From Shewanella maritima (GTDB lineage Bacteria; Pseudomonadota; Gammaproteobacteria; Enterobacterales; Shewanellaceae): a stretch of DNA of 64,000 nucleotides. Shown here in pieces: positions 1-9,487 of the stretch. Position 1 is the stretch's first letter. Each line of letters starts with the position of its first letter. Location of the stretch: positions 4,651,501-4,715,500 of the forward strand of contig NZ_CP036200.1 in the NCBI RefSeq assembly GCF_004295345.1, in the 5' to 3' direction. The translations under genes and the position numbers were made by a program. The notes beneath the pieces were generated by a model, which saw only the letters and a program-made list of their open reading frames with translations, was not told the origin of the DNA and ran no database searches.

Positions 1-1188
1 GTGGCGTTTGCCTGTACTACCTGTAACGGTATGAGCGGCGCATTAGATCCTAAGATCCAACAAGAAGTGATTGATCGCGACTTATACGCCACTGCAGTAT
101 TGTCAGGTAACCGTAACTTTGATGGTCGTATCCATCCTTATGCTAAGCAAGCGTTCCTAGCATCACCGCCACTTGTTGTCGCTTATGCTATTGCGGGTAC
201 AGTTCGATTTGATATCGAAAAAGACAGCTTAGGTAAAGACGCGCAAGGTAATGATATTACCCTTAAAGATCTGTGGCCGACAGATGAAGAGATTGATGCA
301 GTCATCGCCCAAAGCGTTAAGCCTGAGCAATTTAAGAAAGTCTATGAGCCAATGTTCGACCTTAAAGTGGAATACGGTGATGAAACTAATCCGCAATATG
401 ATTGGCGCCCTCAAAGCACCTATATTCGCCGCCCGCCTTACTGGGAAGGCGCGTTAGCGGGTGAGCGTACCATGAAAGGTATGCGCCCATTAGCCGTGCT
501 TGGTGACAACATCACGACCGATCACTTATCGCCATCCAACGCGATTTTGTTAGACAGCGCAGCGGGTGCTTATCTGCACAAAATGGGCTTACCTGAAGAA
601 GACTTCAACTCGTATGCGACTCACCGCGGCGATCACTTAACTGCTCAGCGTGCAACATTTGCCAACCCTAAACTGTTCAACGAAATGGTTAAGGAAAATG
701 GTGAAGTTAAGCAAGGCTCATTAGCGCGTATTGAGCCAGAAGGCACAGTGACACGCATGTGGGAAGCGATTGAAACTTACATGGACCGTAAACAGCCGCT
801 TATCATTATTGCCGGTAAGGATTATGGTCAAGGCTCATCACGTGACTGGGCTGCAAAAGGTGTACGCCTTGCGGGTGTTGAAGTGATTGTTGCCGAAGGG
901 TTTGAGCGCATTCACCGCACCAACCTGGTTGGTATGGGCGTACTGCCGCTTGAGTTTACCGGTGGCGATACCCGTCATACTTATCAGATTGATGGCACTG
1001 AGACATTTGATGTCATTGGTGAGCGTAAACCGGGTGCACAATTGACGCTTATTGTCAGTAAATCAAACGGCGATCAAATTAATATTCCGGTCAAATGTCG
1101 TCTAGATACCGCTGAAGAAGTGAGTGTGTACGAAGCTGGCGGCGTATTACAACGCTTTGCCCAAGACTTTTTAGCGCAAAACGCATAA
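1..1188 (+). CDS. acnD: Fe/S-dependent 2-methylisocitrate dehydratase AcnD, C-terminal part (5' end outside window)
   Basis: The frame is open from the left edge, so this is the C-terminal 395 residues of an aconitase-superfamily enzyme of about 860 residues. The swivel domain is visible, with GDNITTDHLSPS near residue 167 and GKDYGQGSSRDWAAKG near residue 272, both substrate/cluster-contact motifs of aconitases. AcnD dehydrates 2-methylcitrate to 2-methylaconitate in the methylcitrate cycle of propionate breakdown. Assignment to AcnD rather than AcnA rests mainly on the gene immediately downstream, prpF, which partners AcnD in Shewanella and Vibrio. The gap to prpF is 162 nt and contains a hairpin. 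The first codon in the window, GTG, is not a true start. Confidence 0.9.
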   Translation: MAFACTTCNGMSGALDPKIQQEVIDRDLYATAVLSGNRNFDGRIHPYAKQAFLASPPLVVAYAIAGTVRFDIEKDSLGKDAQGNDITLKDLWPTDEEIDAVIAQSVKPEQFKKVYEPMFDLKVEYGDETNPQYDWRPQSTYIRRPPYWEGALAGERTMKGMRPLAVLGDNITTDHLSPSNAILLDSAAGAYLHKMGLPEEDFNSYATHRGDHLTAQRATFANPKLFNEMVKENGEVKQGSLARIEPEGTVTRMWEAIETYMDRKQPLIIIAGKDYGQGSSRDWAAKGVRLAGVEVIVAEGFERIHRTNLVGMGVLPLEFTGGDTRHTYQIDGTETFDVIGERKPGAQLTLIVSKSNGDQINIPVKCRLDTAEEVSVYEAGGVLQRFAQDFLAQNA

Positions 1189-1221
1189 GTCATTTAAGTC
1201 TATATAAGCTTAAGTCTATAG

Positions 1222-1252
1222 AAGCTAGCTCGAACAATACACGGGCTAGCTT
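1222..1252 (+). promoter_or_regulatory. Intergenic hairpin between acnD and prpF
   Basis: AAGCTAGCTCG (1222-1232) can pair with CGGGCTAGCTT (1242-1252), giving an 11-bp stem with one G.U pair and a 9-nt loop. No U-tract follows, so it is not a classical terminator. It may be an RNA-processing or stabilising structure between two co-transcribed genes. Confidence 0.4.
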
Positions 1253-1350
1253 GCTATAGCTTTCAAGCGACAGGTTGTTCTGGCAGCTTTATTTGCTAAA
1301 GCTTGGCTGCTAGAAATTAGCAAATTTTCTCTGCAAAACAAGGGGCAATA

Positions 1351-2544
1351 ATGTCTGTAACAACACAGTCTTTTAAACCTCAGTTAAAAATTCCAGCAAC
1401 TTACATGCGCGGTGGAACCAGTAAAGGGGTGTTCTTTAACCTTGCTGATCTGCCACTTGACGCCCAAGTTGCTGGCCGCGCACGTGATAACCTATTACTT
1501 CGCGTTATTGGTAGTCCCGACCCTTATGCAAAACATACTGACGGTATGGGCGGCGCAACGTCGAGCACAAGTAAGACAGTAATTTTGTCAAAAAGTACAG
1601 TGGCAGATCACGATGTTGACTATCTATTTGGTCAAGTTGCTATTGATAAACCCGCGATTGATTGGAGCGGTAACTGTGGCAACTTAACCGCAGCTGTTGG
1701 CGCCTTTGCCATTAGCCAAGGTTTAGTGGATGCTTCACGTATTCCAAATGATGGTATTGCTGTCGTGCGTATTTGGCAGGCAAATATCAGTAAAACCATT
1801 ATCGCCCATGTGCCTATCGTCAATGGCGAGGTGCAAGAGACAGGCGACTTCATGCTTGATGGTGTGACATTTCCTGCCGCTGAAGTAAAGGTTGAGTTTG
1901 TTGACCCTGCAGATGGTGACGGAGCGCTGTTCCCAACAGGTAACTTGGTTGATGACTTAAATGTCCCCGGCGTGGGCACGTTTAAAGCGACCATGATTAA
2001 TGCAGGTATTCCGACCATCTTTGTCAATGCTGATGAGATAGGCTACAGCGGTACTGAGCTGCAAGAAGCAATAAACAATGATGAAGCAGCTCTTACGCGG
2101 TTTGAAACCATTCGCAGCTACGGTGCGTTGCAAATGGGGCTCATTACCGATCTTGAGCAAGCCAAGACGCGTCAACATACGCCTAAAATTGCTTTTGTAT
2201 CTCCAGCTAAGCGCTATTTAAGTTCAAGTGACTCTGACGTTGATGCACAGAGTATTGATTTATGTGTCCGCGCGTTATCTATGGGTAAACTGCATCACGC
2301 TATGATGGGTACTGCGGCGGTTGCCATCGGCACTGCAGCGGTTATCCCTGGCACCTTAGTTAACCTCGCTGCTGGTGGTGATGTTCAAGGCGAAGTTGTG
2401 TTTGGTCATCCTTCTGGCACGCTTAAAGTTGGCGCAGTTGCGACTAATGACACCGGTAATTGGCAAGTCAACAAAGTCAGTATGAGCCGCAGCGCAAGGG
2501 TACTGATGGAAGGAAACGTACGTGTGCCACAAGAGCACATTTAG
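1351..2544 (+). CDS. prpF: 2-methylaconitate cis-trans isomerase PrpF
   Basis: This 397-residue protein matches the PrpF family in length and in its N-terminal motif YMRGGTSKGVFF (residues 18-29), typical of the diaminopimelate-epimerase-like fold. PrpF isomerises the 2-methylaconitate made by AcnD so that it can be hydrated onward to 2-methylisocitrate. The ATG at 1351 follows AAGGGG about 8 nt upstream. It lies directly downstream of acnD on the same strand and is closed by a clear terminator at 2551-2573, so it is the last gene of the propionate operon. The sequence is intact. Confidence 0.93.
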   Translation: MSVTTQSFKPQLKIPATYMRGGTSKGVFFNLADLPLDAQVAGRARDNLLLRVIGSPDPYAKHTDGMGGATSSTSKTVILSKSTVADHDVDYLFGQVAIDKPAIDWSGNCGNLTAAVGAFAISQGLVDASRIPNDGIAVVRIWQANISKTIIAHVPIVNGEVQETGDFMLDGVTFPAAEVKVEFVDPADGDGALFPTGNLVDDLNVPGVGTFKATMINAGIPTIFVNADEIGYSGTELQEAINNDEAALTRFETIRSYGALQMGLITDLEQAKTRQHTPKIAFVSPAKRYLSSSDSDVDAQSIDLCVRALSMGKLHHAMMGTAAVAIGTAAVIPGTLVNLAAGGDVQGEVVFGHPSGTLKVGAVATNDTGNWQVNKVSMSRSARVLMEGNVRVPQEHI

Positions 2545-2550
2545 TTTTAA

Positions 2551-2576
2551 AAAGCAGCGTACCCCGCTGCTTTTTT
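2551..2576 (+). terminator. Rho-independent terminator after prpF
   Basis: AAAGCAGCG (2551-2559), loop TACCC, CGCTGCTTT (2565-2573), followed by more T residues. It starts 6 nt after the prpF stop codon. Confidence 0.9.
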
Positions 2577-2697
2577 ATTACTCAAATTTGATATCAAAAA
2601 ATTTGATAGTTAATGGATGGTGAAAGATTTTATTTGGGATTAATTGCAATTCTATAGCATTTTAGGTATCAAATAATCCGTTTTAAGGAGTAGTAAG

Positions 2698-3330
2698 TTG
2701 CAGGAGCAAGTAATTTTATTGATCTCTACTACAGCATTGCTTTTGGGCTCACCGGGCCCAGTACCGATAAGTCTTGCTATTAACGGTATGTGTTTTGGCG
2801 TGCGAGCAAGTTTAGGTTATCTGTTTGGTATTTTGACTGGGTTAGTTTGGGTGATGCTATCTACCAGCATTGGCTTGGCCTTGGTAATTGAAACTATGCC
2901 GACCATTAGTCTTACCCTGCAGTATTTGGCATTTGCCTACCTCATGTATGTGGCGTACAAAATAGCTAAGGCGCCATTACCAATGCCAAAAGAACAGCTT
3001 ACTAGCAAGCAGCAAACAGGGGATCCGCATCCTGGATTTCTTGACGGGTTTACTTTGAATCTGATTAATCCTAAAGCCTACGCAGCTATGTTAGCCATTT
3101 TCTCAAGTGTGAGTTTGTCGTTGGAATCTCAGGTAACGAGCATGACTTACACAGCGACCATCTGTTTATTGGTTGCTATTGTTGTTGACAGTGCATGGTT
3201 GGTGCTTGGCGGTTTAGCCAAGCCTTGGTTTAGTCGTGTGGTCGTTGATTCGCCTGAGCGCGCAATGCGCATTAAACAGTTATTCGCATTCAGTTTAGTG
3301 CTAGTTGTGGTTTATAGCGTGGTGATCTAG
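2698..3330 (+). CDS. LysE/RhtB family amino-acid exporter
   Basis: A 210-residue polytopic inner-membrane protein with about six hydrophobic segments. The N-terminal SPGPVPISLAINGMCFG (residues 18-34) and the central NLINPKAYAAMLAIFS (residues 120-135) are the hallmark LysE/RhtB motifs (SPGP and NPK). The family exports amino acids or related metabolites; the substrate cannot be told from sequence. The start is TTG, supported by AAGGAG at 2683-2688 about 9 nt upstream. It stands alone between a terminator and the next gene, which begins 185 nt downstream. Confidence 0.85.
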   Translation: MQEQVILLISTTALLLGSPGPVPISLAINGMCFGVRASLGYLFGILTGLVWVMLSTSIGLALVIETMPTISLTLQYLAFAYLMYVAYKIAKAPLPMPKEQLTSKQQTGDPHPGFLDGFTLNLINPKAYAAMLAIFSSVSLSLESQVTSMTYTATICLLVAIVVDSAWLVLGGLAKPWFSRVVVDSPERAMRIKQLFAFSLVLVVVYSVVI

Positions 3331-3515
3331 CTATTTCAACTTGCAGCGAACACTTTGATTTTAATGTTAACTTAGTGTTGCAATAACAGTCGTTTAGCCT
3401 ATTATCCCAATTAAGTTAGTGTTTCATTTGTCATCAAACTGTCATTGATATCAGTAAGGCTGGATTGCGTGAATTTACACTTAGCATCAAGGCCATACAT
3501 TATAGGGAAGATTTT

Positions 3516-5582
3516 ATGGTAGAGCATATTACTGGGATGCTAGCGCTGATCGGTGTGTTGTCGCTTGTTTGTCAGTGGGTTGGTTGGAAGCTAAGGCTCC
3601 CTGCAATCTTACCTTTGTTGTTGTGCGGCTTACTGCTTGGCCCTGGTCTCGATGTTCTCCAGCCTGATGAATTATTCGGCGATTTATTATTCCCGATCAT
3701 CTCATTAGGTGTTGCCGTTATCCTGTTTGAAGGGGCGTTAACCCTTAACTTTAAAGAAATTAATGAGCATGGACGTATGGTCAGCCATCTTGTATCGGTT
3801 GGCGCTCTCATTACCTGGGCGTGTATCGCGCCAGCAGCTCACTATATCCTTGGATTTGATTGGTCGATCGCTTGCCTGTTCGGCGCTTTAGTGGTGGTTA
3901 CAGGTCCGACTGTAATTGTTCCTATGCTGAGAACTGTGCAGCCAAGCGCAAAACTGTCTAGCATTTTGCGTTGGGAAGGCATAGTTATTGACCCAATAGG
4001 CGCACTGCTTGCGGTTTTAGTCTACGAGTATATTGCGGTAACAGCAGATCCTACTACCCATGTATTGTATGCGCTTGGCCTGACCTTATTGATTGGTCTA
4101 GGTGGCGGAGCGCTCTCTGGTTATCTTGTAGGTGTTGCGCTGCGCCGTAATCTATTTCCGCATTATTTAAAAAACACCGCTGTGTTAACCATTATGTTGG
4201 GGATATTTGTTGGCTCAAATCTATTGCAGGAAGAAGCTGGACTGTTAACTGTCACGGTCATGGGAATTTGGCTTGCCAATATGCGCGGCGTTGATATTGC
4301 CGATATTCTCGAGTTTAAAGAAACTCTCACCGTATTGCTTATCTCGGCTTTATTTATCTTGCTTGCAGCTAGGTTGGATTCTAATGCCATGCTAGATCTG
4401 GGCTGGGGTGGCATACTGGTTTTACTGGTAGTGATGTTTATTGCCAGACCTTTGAGCATTTGGGTTTCCGGTATCGGCACAAACTTGACCAGCCAAGATA
4501 AATGGTTTTTGAGTTGGGTCGCCCCTAGAGGTATCGTTGCTGCAGCCATTTCGTCGTTATTTGCGATTAAGCTTGAGGCACTTGGTTTTAGCAGTGCAAG
4601 CTCAATTGTGCCGTTAGTATTTATGATCATCATAGGTACAGTGGTAATACAGAGCTTAACTGCGGGCACTTGGGCAAAAATACTAGGTGTTAAACAAGGT
4701 TCTGCTCAAGGGTTGTTGATTTTTGGCGCCTCTAAATTTTCAAGAGAGCTAGCCAAGCTACTTACTTCAAAGAATGTCCCCGTTATCCTGGCTGATAACA
4801 ACTGGGACAGCATACGCCAGGCACGCATGGATAATATTCCGGTCTACTTCGGCAATCCAGCATCTGAACATGCAGAGACCTATATGGATTTGAGCGGCAT
4901 AGGCAGGGTATTGGTGATGTCGCCATACAGACAGCTAAATCCGTTGGTTACGTTTCATTTTCAAGATGTACTTGGTGATGACAAGGTCTACGGGCTAAAT
5001 AATTCAGATGCTGCCAGTGCACGCCATCAGTTGTCTGAGTCTTATCTGCAACGTTTATGCTTGTTTGGTGAGAATGTGTCCTATGCAAAAATTGCCAGCA
5101 TTATGGCAAAAGGTGGGCAACTTAAAGTCACCAATATTACCGACAACTTTAGCTTTGATGACTTTTTAAAGCGTTATGGTGATACCGCGATCCCGCTGTT
5201 GTATTTGACTAAAGAGGGTAAGGTTAAAGTGATCTCCGGGAGCAAGTTGCAAGAATATCCAGTTGGGATTGAGTTGATTTGCCTGCTTCCTGTAGAAGCT
5301 CAACAACAAGCTGAAATACAACGAGCCATTGACGAAGAAAAGCTGCGTCTTGCAAAAATTGAGGCTGAGCAACAAGCCAAGATAGCTGCAAAACAGAGAG
5401 AGCTACAACTAGCTGAAGAAAAGCTGCAGCGTAAGCAGCAAGAGTTAAATGATTTTGAAGCGCAGCAACAACAAGAAATGCTAGAAGAAGAGCGCAATGA
5501 ACTGATCCATAATGAAGGGCAAGATAAACAGACTGAGCTTGCTAACACCAAACTTTCCGTTAAGGGTGACGAAGGAAATTAG
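3516..5582 (+). CDS. Cation:proton antiporter (CPA family) with TrkA-N-like domain and charged coiled-coil tail
   Basis: Roughly residues 1-400 form a Na+/H+ exchanger domain with about 12 hydrophobic segments, including ILRWEGIVIDPIGALLAV and a WVAPRGIVAAAISSLFA segment typical of bacterial NhaP-like antiporters. A Rossmann-like region follows (GLLIFGASKFSRELAKLL, roughly residues 410-560), consistent with an RCK/TrkA-N domain. The last ~90 residues are a Gln/Glu/Lys-rich coiled coil. A TTG at 3465 is in frame, but the ATG at 3516 is preceded by AGGGAAG and starts just before the first membrane segment, so it is preferred (688 aa). The cation (Na+ or K+) is not determinable. Confidence 0.85.
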   Translation: MVEHITGMLALIGVLSLVCQWVGWKLRLPAILPLLLCGLLLGPGLDVLQPDELFGDLLFPIISLGVAVILFEGALTLNFKEINEHGRMVSHLVSVGALITWACIAPAAHYILGFDWSIACLFGALVVVTGPTVIVPMLRTVQPSAKLSSILRWEGIVIDPIGALLAVLVYEYIAVTADPTTHVLYALGLTLLIGLGGGALSGYLVGVALRRNLFPHYLKNTAVLTIMLGIFVGSNLLQEEAGLLTVTVMGIWLANMRGVDIADILEFKETLTVLLISALFILLAARLDSNAMLDLGWGGILVLLVVMFIARPLSIWVSGIGTNLTSQDKWFLSWVAPRGIVAAAISSLFAIKLEALGFSSASSIVPLVFMIIIGTVVIQSLTAGTWAKILGVKQGSAQGLLIFGASKFSRELAKLLTSKNVPVILADNNWDSIRQARMDNIPVYFGNPASEHAETYMDLSGIGRVLVMSPYRQLNPLVTFHFQDVLGDDKVYGLNNSDAASARHQLSESYLQRLCLFGENVSYAKIASIMAKGGQLKVTNITDNFSFDDFLKRYGDTAIPLLYLTKEGKVKVISGSKLQEYPVGIELICLLPVEAQQQAEIQRAIDEEKLRLAKIEAEQQAKIAAKQRELQLAEEKLQRKQQELNDFEAQQQQEMLEEERNELIHNEGQDKQTELANTKLSVKGDEGN

Positions 5583-5634
5583 CGAGTAAGCATCAAATTA
5601 AAATAATTAAGTAACTAGAGCAGGCAGAATAAAA

Positions 5635-5662
5635 AACGCCCAGCATCAGCTGGGCGTTTTGG
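5635..5662. terminator. Bidirectional terminator between the antiporter and bcp
   Basis: AACGCCCAGC (5635-5644), loop ATCA, GCTGGGCGTT (5649-5658), with an A-run on the left and T-run on the right. It can serve both convergent genes. Confidence 0.93.
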
Positions 5663-5710
5663 TGTTTTATATACGACATCAATATCAATCGATACTAAAC
5701 GTTACCCGTA

Positions 5711-6178
5711 TCAGCCATTCACAGTATCAAGCAGCACCTGGTGATGCTCTTTGGTTTTAAATTTGTTGATAAAGTGACTGACTTTACCGTCAGTGCCGAT
5801 AACAAAGCTTAGGCGGTGGATACCATCGTATACCTTACCCATGAACTTCTTCTCGCCCCACACGCCAAATGCGTCTGCTATAGCGTGGTCTTCATCACTT
5901 AGCAGGTGGAAGTTAAGTTCTTGCTTATCTGAGAACTTTAATAGCTTGGCAACTGGATCTGGGCTAATACCTAATACCGTCATGTTTAAACCGTCAAGAT
6001 CAGCTTTAATATCACGTAGACCCTGAGCTTGAACCGTACAGCCAGGCGTAGAAGCCTTTGGGTAGAAATAAACTAAAACTGGTCCCGAGTTTAAGCACTC
6101 TTGTAATGAAACTGCTTGGTCATATTGATTTTGCAAGGTAAACATAGGTGCATTATCACCAACATTTAAAGTATTCAT
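5711..6178 (-). CDS. bcp: Thioredoxin-dependent thiol peroxidase Bcp (atypical)
   Basis: A 155-residue peroxiredoxin of the Bcp/PrxQ family that reduces H2O2 and organic hydroperoxides in the cytoplasm. The peroxidatic cysteine is Cys47 in YPKASTPGCTVQA. The residue five positions on, which is the resolving Cys in the E. coli protein (CTVQAC), is Gln here, so this version probably acts as a 1-Cys enzyme or uses another thiol. Cys28 is the only other cysteine seen. It lies 110 nt downstream of gcvR on the same strand, the same gcvR-bcp order as in E. coli. Confidence 0.93.
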   Translation of the reverse strand: MNTLNVGDNAPMFTLQNQYDQAVSLQECLNSGPVLVYFYPKASTPGCTVQAQGLRDIKADLDGLNMTVLGISPDPVAKLLKFSDKQELNFHLLSDEDHAIADAFGVWGEKKFMGKVYDGIHRLSFVIGTDGKVSHFINKFKTKEHHQVLLDTVNG

Positions 6179-6288
6179 ATTACGTCCACTGTGTTATTAA
6201 GTTCTAAAAATAGCTTTAAAACTAGCTTTGAAAAAATAGGTCGTTAATAAAGGATATGTGCGATTAAGCATGCCTTTTAATTATTACA

Positions 6289-6825
6289 CTAAGGAGCGGC
6301 AATACCTTGCATACGTTTGATTGTGCACTCAAGGCTAAGCTGCTCAGCAAGCTGTTTAATACTGACTTCGAGTTTGGCTAGATCAACTTTTTCTGGAATG
6401 TTAATCGATAACAAAATCGTCTGGGTATTAAGGTCGCTATCATCATCGGCATGAGAGCGCACGGCTGCTAGGTCAAGAGAGCGGTCGGCCAAGAATTGGG
6501 TAATGGTATTCATGGTTCCGCGTTGATCTTCACCGTTAAAGGCAACTTCAATTCGAGAAATGTAATTCTGTGGTGTGTGCTTAGAGGTGCGTTTCATCAC
6601 CGTCATTAAGTCTAATTCAACACTGAGGCTGGGCAGGGTGGTTTCAATCTTGGTAATGGACGACCAAGAGCCTGACACCATCATAATAAGGGTAAATTCA
6701 TTACCAAATAGCGCCATGCGGCTATCGACAATATCACAATCACATTCGCTTACTAGGCGTGAAAGTTTTCCGACAAGGCCAGGGCGATCGGCGCCCATGG
6801 CTGTCACGACCAGATAGTTGGTCAT
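6289..6825 (-). CDS. gcvR: Glycine cleavage system transcriptional repressor GcvR
   Basis: A 178-residue protein with two ACT domains: residues 3-80, beginning YLVVTAMGADRPGLVGKLS, and about residues 92-170, beginning SRIEVAFNGEDQRGTM. In E. coli, GcvR lacks a DNA-binding domain and represses the gcv operon by binding GcvA when glycine is low. Length and domain pair fit GcvR. It is transcribed away from dapA across a 296-nt region and towards bcp, an arrangement shared with E. coli, which strengthens the call. Confidence 0.88.
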   Translation of the reverse strand: MTNYLVVTAMGADRPGLVGKLSRLVSECDCDIVDSRMALFGNEFTLIMMVSGSWSSITKIETTLPSLSVELDLMTVMKRTSKHTPQNYISRIEVAFNGEDQRGTMNTITQFLADRSLDLAAVRSHADDDSDLNTQTILLSINIPEKVDLAKLEVSIKQLAEQLSLECTIKRMQGIAAP

Positions 6826-7121
6826 AATCTATCCCCATTTCGGTAGCACTCATGCCACCGCTGTTAGCTGCAAATAATTCAATGATGGCGATATTAACAC
6901 AAGTAACTAGCCAGCGATTAAGCTAAGGTAAAATTTATCGCAATTTGGCTAACGATTAGACGATTTGCCTGAGTTAAACCCATTTCGGTTAACCAGTTAA
7001 ATTAAAGGTTATTTAGATATTGCAAACAGATTAACCTATTTTATGTTTCAGTGACCCAAACGCTTGTCATTGCTTGGCTGCAACAGTAACATAGCCTGTC
7101 CTTAAACCTTGGGGAGCTTAG

Positions 7122-8006
7122 ATGATAAACGGAAGCATCGTAGCCTTAATCACTCCTATGAATAGTGATGGCACAGTAGATTATGAAAGCCTGCAAAGAC
7201 TGGTTGAGTTTCATATTGAACAAGGCACTGATGCCATTGTAGCAGTTGGTACCACAGGTGAGTCTGCCACCTTACCTACAAAAGAACATGTAGAAGTCGT
7301 TCGCCAAACAGTTAAGTTCGCCGCTGGTCGCATTCCAGTTATTGGCGGAAATGGCGCGAATGCCACAGCAGAAGCAATTGAGTTAACCCAATCAATGCAA
7401 GATTCCGGCGTTGTCGCCATGCTTGGCGTGACCCCTTATTACAACAAACCATCTCCAAAGGGGTTGATTGCGCATTACACTGCTGTTGCTGACAGCACTG
7501 ACATTCCGCAAATCCTATACAACGTGCCAGGCCGTACTTCAGTCGATATGTTGCCTGAAACCATTGCTGAACTGGCTAAGCATCCAAATATTATTGGTGT
7601 CAAAGAGGCAACGGGAGATTTAAGCCGTGTTGCGCAACTTCGCAACCTTTGCGGCGATGACTTTAAACTATACAGTGGCGACGATGCTACCGCATGTGAG
7701 TTTTTAACATTAGGTGGCAATGGTGTGATTTCGGTAGCCAATAACATTGTACCTAACTTGTTTAAAAAGATGTGCGATGCGGCAATTGCTGGCAACGTGG
7801 AACAGGCTAAACAAGCCGATAGTCATATGCGCGGTATATATCAGTCACTCTTTTCTGAAGCCAACCCAATCCCAGTAAAATGGGCGGTTCATCGTATGGG
7901 ATTAATACAATCTGGCCATATTCGTTTACCTTTGACTGAACTTTCTGATGAGTTTCATGGTCTGTTGTTAGAAACAATGCAACAAGCGCAAATTAAGGTG
8001 CAATAA
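7122..8006 (+). CDS. dapA: 4-hydroxy-tetrahydrodipicolinate synthase
   Basis: A 294-residue class I aldolase-fold enzyme that condenses pyruvate with aspartate semialdehyde, the first committed step to lysine and meso-diaminopimelate. The N-terminal [10 protein letters not shown], the [10 protein letters not shown] substrate loop near residue 44, YNVPGRTS (catalytic Tyr) near residue 133 and GVKEATGDL (Schiff-base Lys) near residue 160 are all present. GGGGAG lies about 6 nt upstream of the ATG. bamC follows with its ATG 4 nt after the dapA stop, the conserved dapA-bamC operon. Confidence 0.97.
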   Translation: MINGSIVALITPMNSDGTVDYESLQRLVEFHIEQGTDAIVAVGTTGESATLPTKEHVEVVRQTVKFAAGRIPVIGGNGANATAEAIELTQSMQDSGVVAMLGVTPYYNKPSPKGLIAHYTAVADSTDIPQILYNVPGRTSVDMLPETIAELAKHPNIIGVKEATGDLSRVAQLRNLCGDDFKLYSGDDATACEFLTLGGNGVISVANNIVPNLFKKMCDAAIAGNVEQAKQADSHMRGIYQSLFSEANPIPVKWAVHRMGLIQSGHIRLPLTELSDEFHGLLLETMQQAQIKVQ

Positions 8007-8010
8007 ATTG

Positions 8011-9111
8011 ATGATAAAAAAAGCCACCCCAGTTGTATTACTTCTGGCCGTTACAGCATGCAGCACGCCAATCGAGCGTCGTCAGGTAAACGGCACGGAA
8101 GATTATATTAATGCATCTACGCAGCCGTTATTGACCATACCTGAAGGGCTTGATACCCCAAGGTACAGCGAAGAATACCAGGTTCCTGAAATTGGTAAGC
8201 AAGCGCAAAATAGCCCACTGGGTAAGCAGCTTGATATTCGTCCGCCATTGCAGGTATTGCCGATGGCTGAAGGTACTCGTGTGGAAGAAGGCTCTGACAA
8301 TATTAAAATTGTGGTTGAGTCAATCGATAATCAAACCAATCTTAAACAAGAAATTTACGATGACGTCGTTGCTTACTTGAACAAGAAATCTATTGCTATT
8401 CGCTCACAGGATTTTGATTCCGGTGTGGTCGAAACCGACTGGATTGAAACCAGTGAAGTGGTTGAAACGAGCCTATGGGGTAGCGATAAAGAGTATGTAT
8501 TACGTCAGCGCTACATGTTTACGGTTGATGTTAAACCTCATGGCCGTACAGGCGATTTGAAAATTGATCTTATCGAACATGAAGAAGTGTTCGATGAAGA
8601 AATTCAACAAATCTTGCTTACTAGCGATGACAAGCGCCGTTACACGATTGACATGTTAAACAATGCCATTGCTTACGTCAGTGTGAATCGTGAGAAAGCA
8701 CTACGTGAAGCTCGCATTAAGCGCAGTTTAGGTATTCAGCTTGAGTTAGTTAACCCAACTGAAGACGAAGGTGCTTACTGGATGGCGCATGCGCCATTTG
8801 AAAATGCATGGGATCGTCTGCGTATTGTGCTTCCTGAGATGGGTTTTGAAATTATCGACATGGACAAATCTAAGGGCCTTTACTATATCAGCCTTGACGA
8901 TTCCGGTGGTTTCTGGAGCTCGTTGTGGGGCGATGACGCGTTGGAACTAGACAAAGGTAATTACCGCCTAGTGCTAGAAGAGGCAAATGAAACAGATAAA
9001 ACTAAGTTGATGTTTAGAACTGTTGATAATGAACCTGTTGACGACGGTGCAATTGTTGAGGTTTACGACAAATTGGCTGAGTTAATGGAAGAAGACCGTA
9101 AGGTTCGTTAG
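8011..9111 (+). CDS. bamC: Outer-membrane assembly lipoprotein BamC
   Basis: A 366-residue lipoprotein of the BAM complex, which inserts beta-barrel proteins into the outer membrane. The signal peptide ends in lipobox VTAC, giving a lipidated Cys around residue 16. A conserved unstructured N-terminal segment with YQVPEIG follows, then two helix-grip domains, as in E. coli BamC (NlpB). An in-frame TTG lies one codon upstream, but the ATG at 8011 with AAGGTG upstream, inside the end of dapA, is the likely start. Translational coupling with dapA is likely. A strong terminator follows at 9191. Confidence 0.93.
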   Translation: MIKKATPVVLLLAVTACSTPIERRQVNGTEDYINASTQPLLTIPEGLDTPRYSEEYQVPEIGKQAQNSPLGKQLDIRPPLQVLPMAEGTRVEEGSDNIKIVVESIDNQTNLKQEIYDDVVAYLNKKSIAIRSQDFDSGVVETDWIETSEVVETSLWGSDKEYVLRQRYMFTVDVKPHGRTGDLKIDLIEHEEVFDEEIQQILLTSDDKRRYTIDMLNNAIAYVSVNREKALREARIKRSLGIQLELVNPTEDEGAYWMAHAPFENAWDRLRIVLPEMGFEIIDMDKSKGLYYISLDDSGGFWSSLWGDDALELDKGNYRLVLEEANETDKTKLMFRTVDNEPVDDGAIVEVYDKLAELMEEDRKVR

Positions 9112-9487
9112 CCAAGCACAATTTAGTTGGGCAGTGACTAAAATGAAACTGAACTAGTTTTAGAATAAGGTCAATCGCTCATAAAACAATAAAGGCTCCA
9201 AAAGGAGCCTTTTTTATTGCAACATAAAGTATCAACACTCCGTTCTATATATCATTTTGTAATACTTTTTATTTGTTATATGAAACAAACATGAAAGTAT
9301 TTTAATCCCATTAAAACAGCAGCTTAAGCTAGCCTTAATCGTTATGTCTTTAACTATCTTTACATAAATGTGTTGTGTGATTTTTATTTGTAAACAAAAG
9401 TTAAACTGCCTTGATCTAAGCTTAGGCATTATCAAATAATGTATCCTTCAAAATTCCATCTCTATGTGCGTTGTTAGGTTAGGACAA
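9112..9487. other. 376-nt intergenic region between bamC and the RND operon
   Basis: It holds the bamC terminator (9191-9216) and then about 270 nt of AT-rich DNA that must contain the RND promoter. No coding signal or strong inverted repeat other than the terminator was seen. Confidence 0.6.
9191..9216 (+). terminator. Rho-independent terminator after bamC
   Basis: AAAGGCTCC (9191-9199), loop AAAA, GGAGCCTTT (9204-9212) and a T-tract. Confidence 0.95.

Noticed and set aside
1..1188. acnD as an internally started short gene
   Set aside because: The frame is open at the window edge and the protein lacks the N-terminal domains, so it is cut by the edge.
1632..2027. 131-residue ORF on the minus strand
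   Set aside because: Antisense shadow of prpF with no recognisable motif.
4163..4669. 168-residue ORF on the minus strand
   Set aside because: Entirely inside the antiporter gene on the other strand; it lacks a ribosome-binding site and its composition reflects membrane-segment codons read backwards.
5283..5582. Gln/Glu-rich end of the antiporter as a separate or foreign domain
   Set aside because: It is in frame with a continuous protein, and such coiled-coil tails occur in related antiporters.
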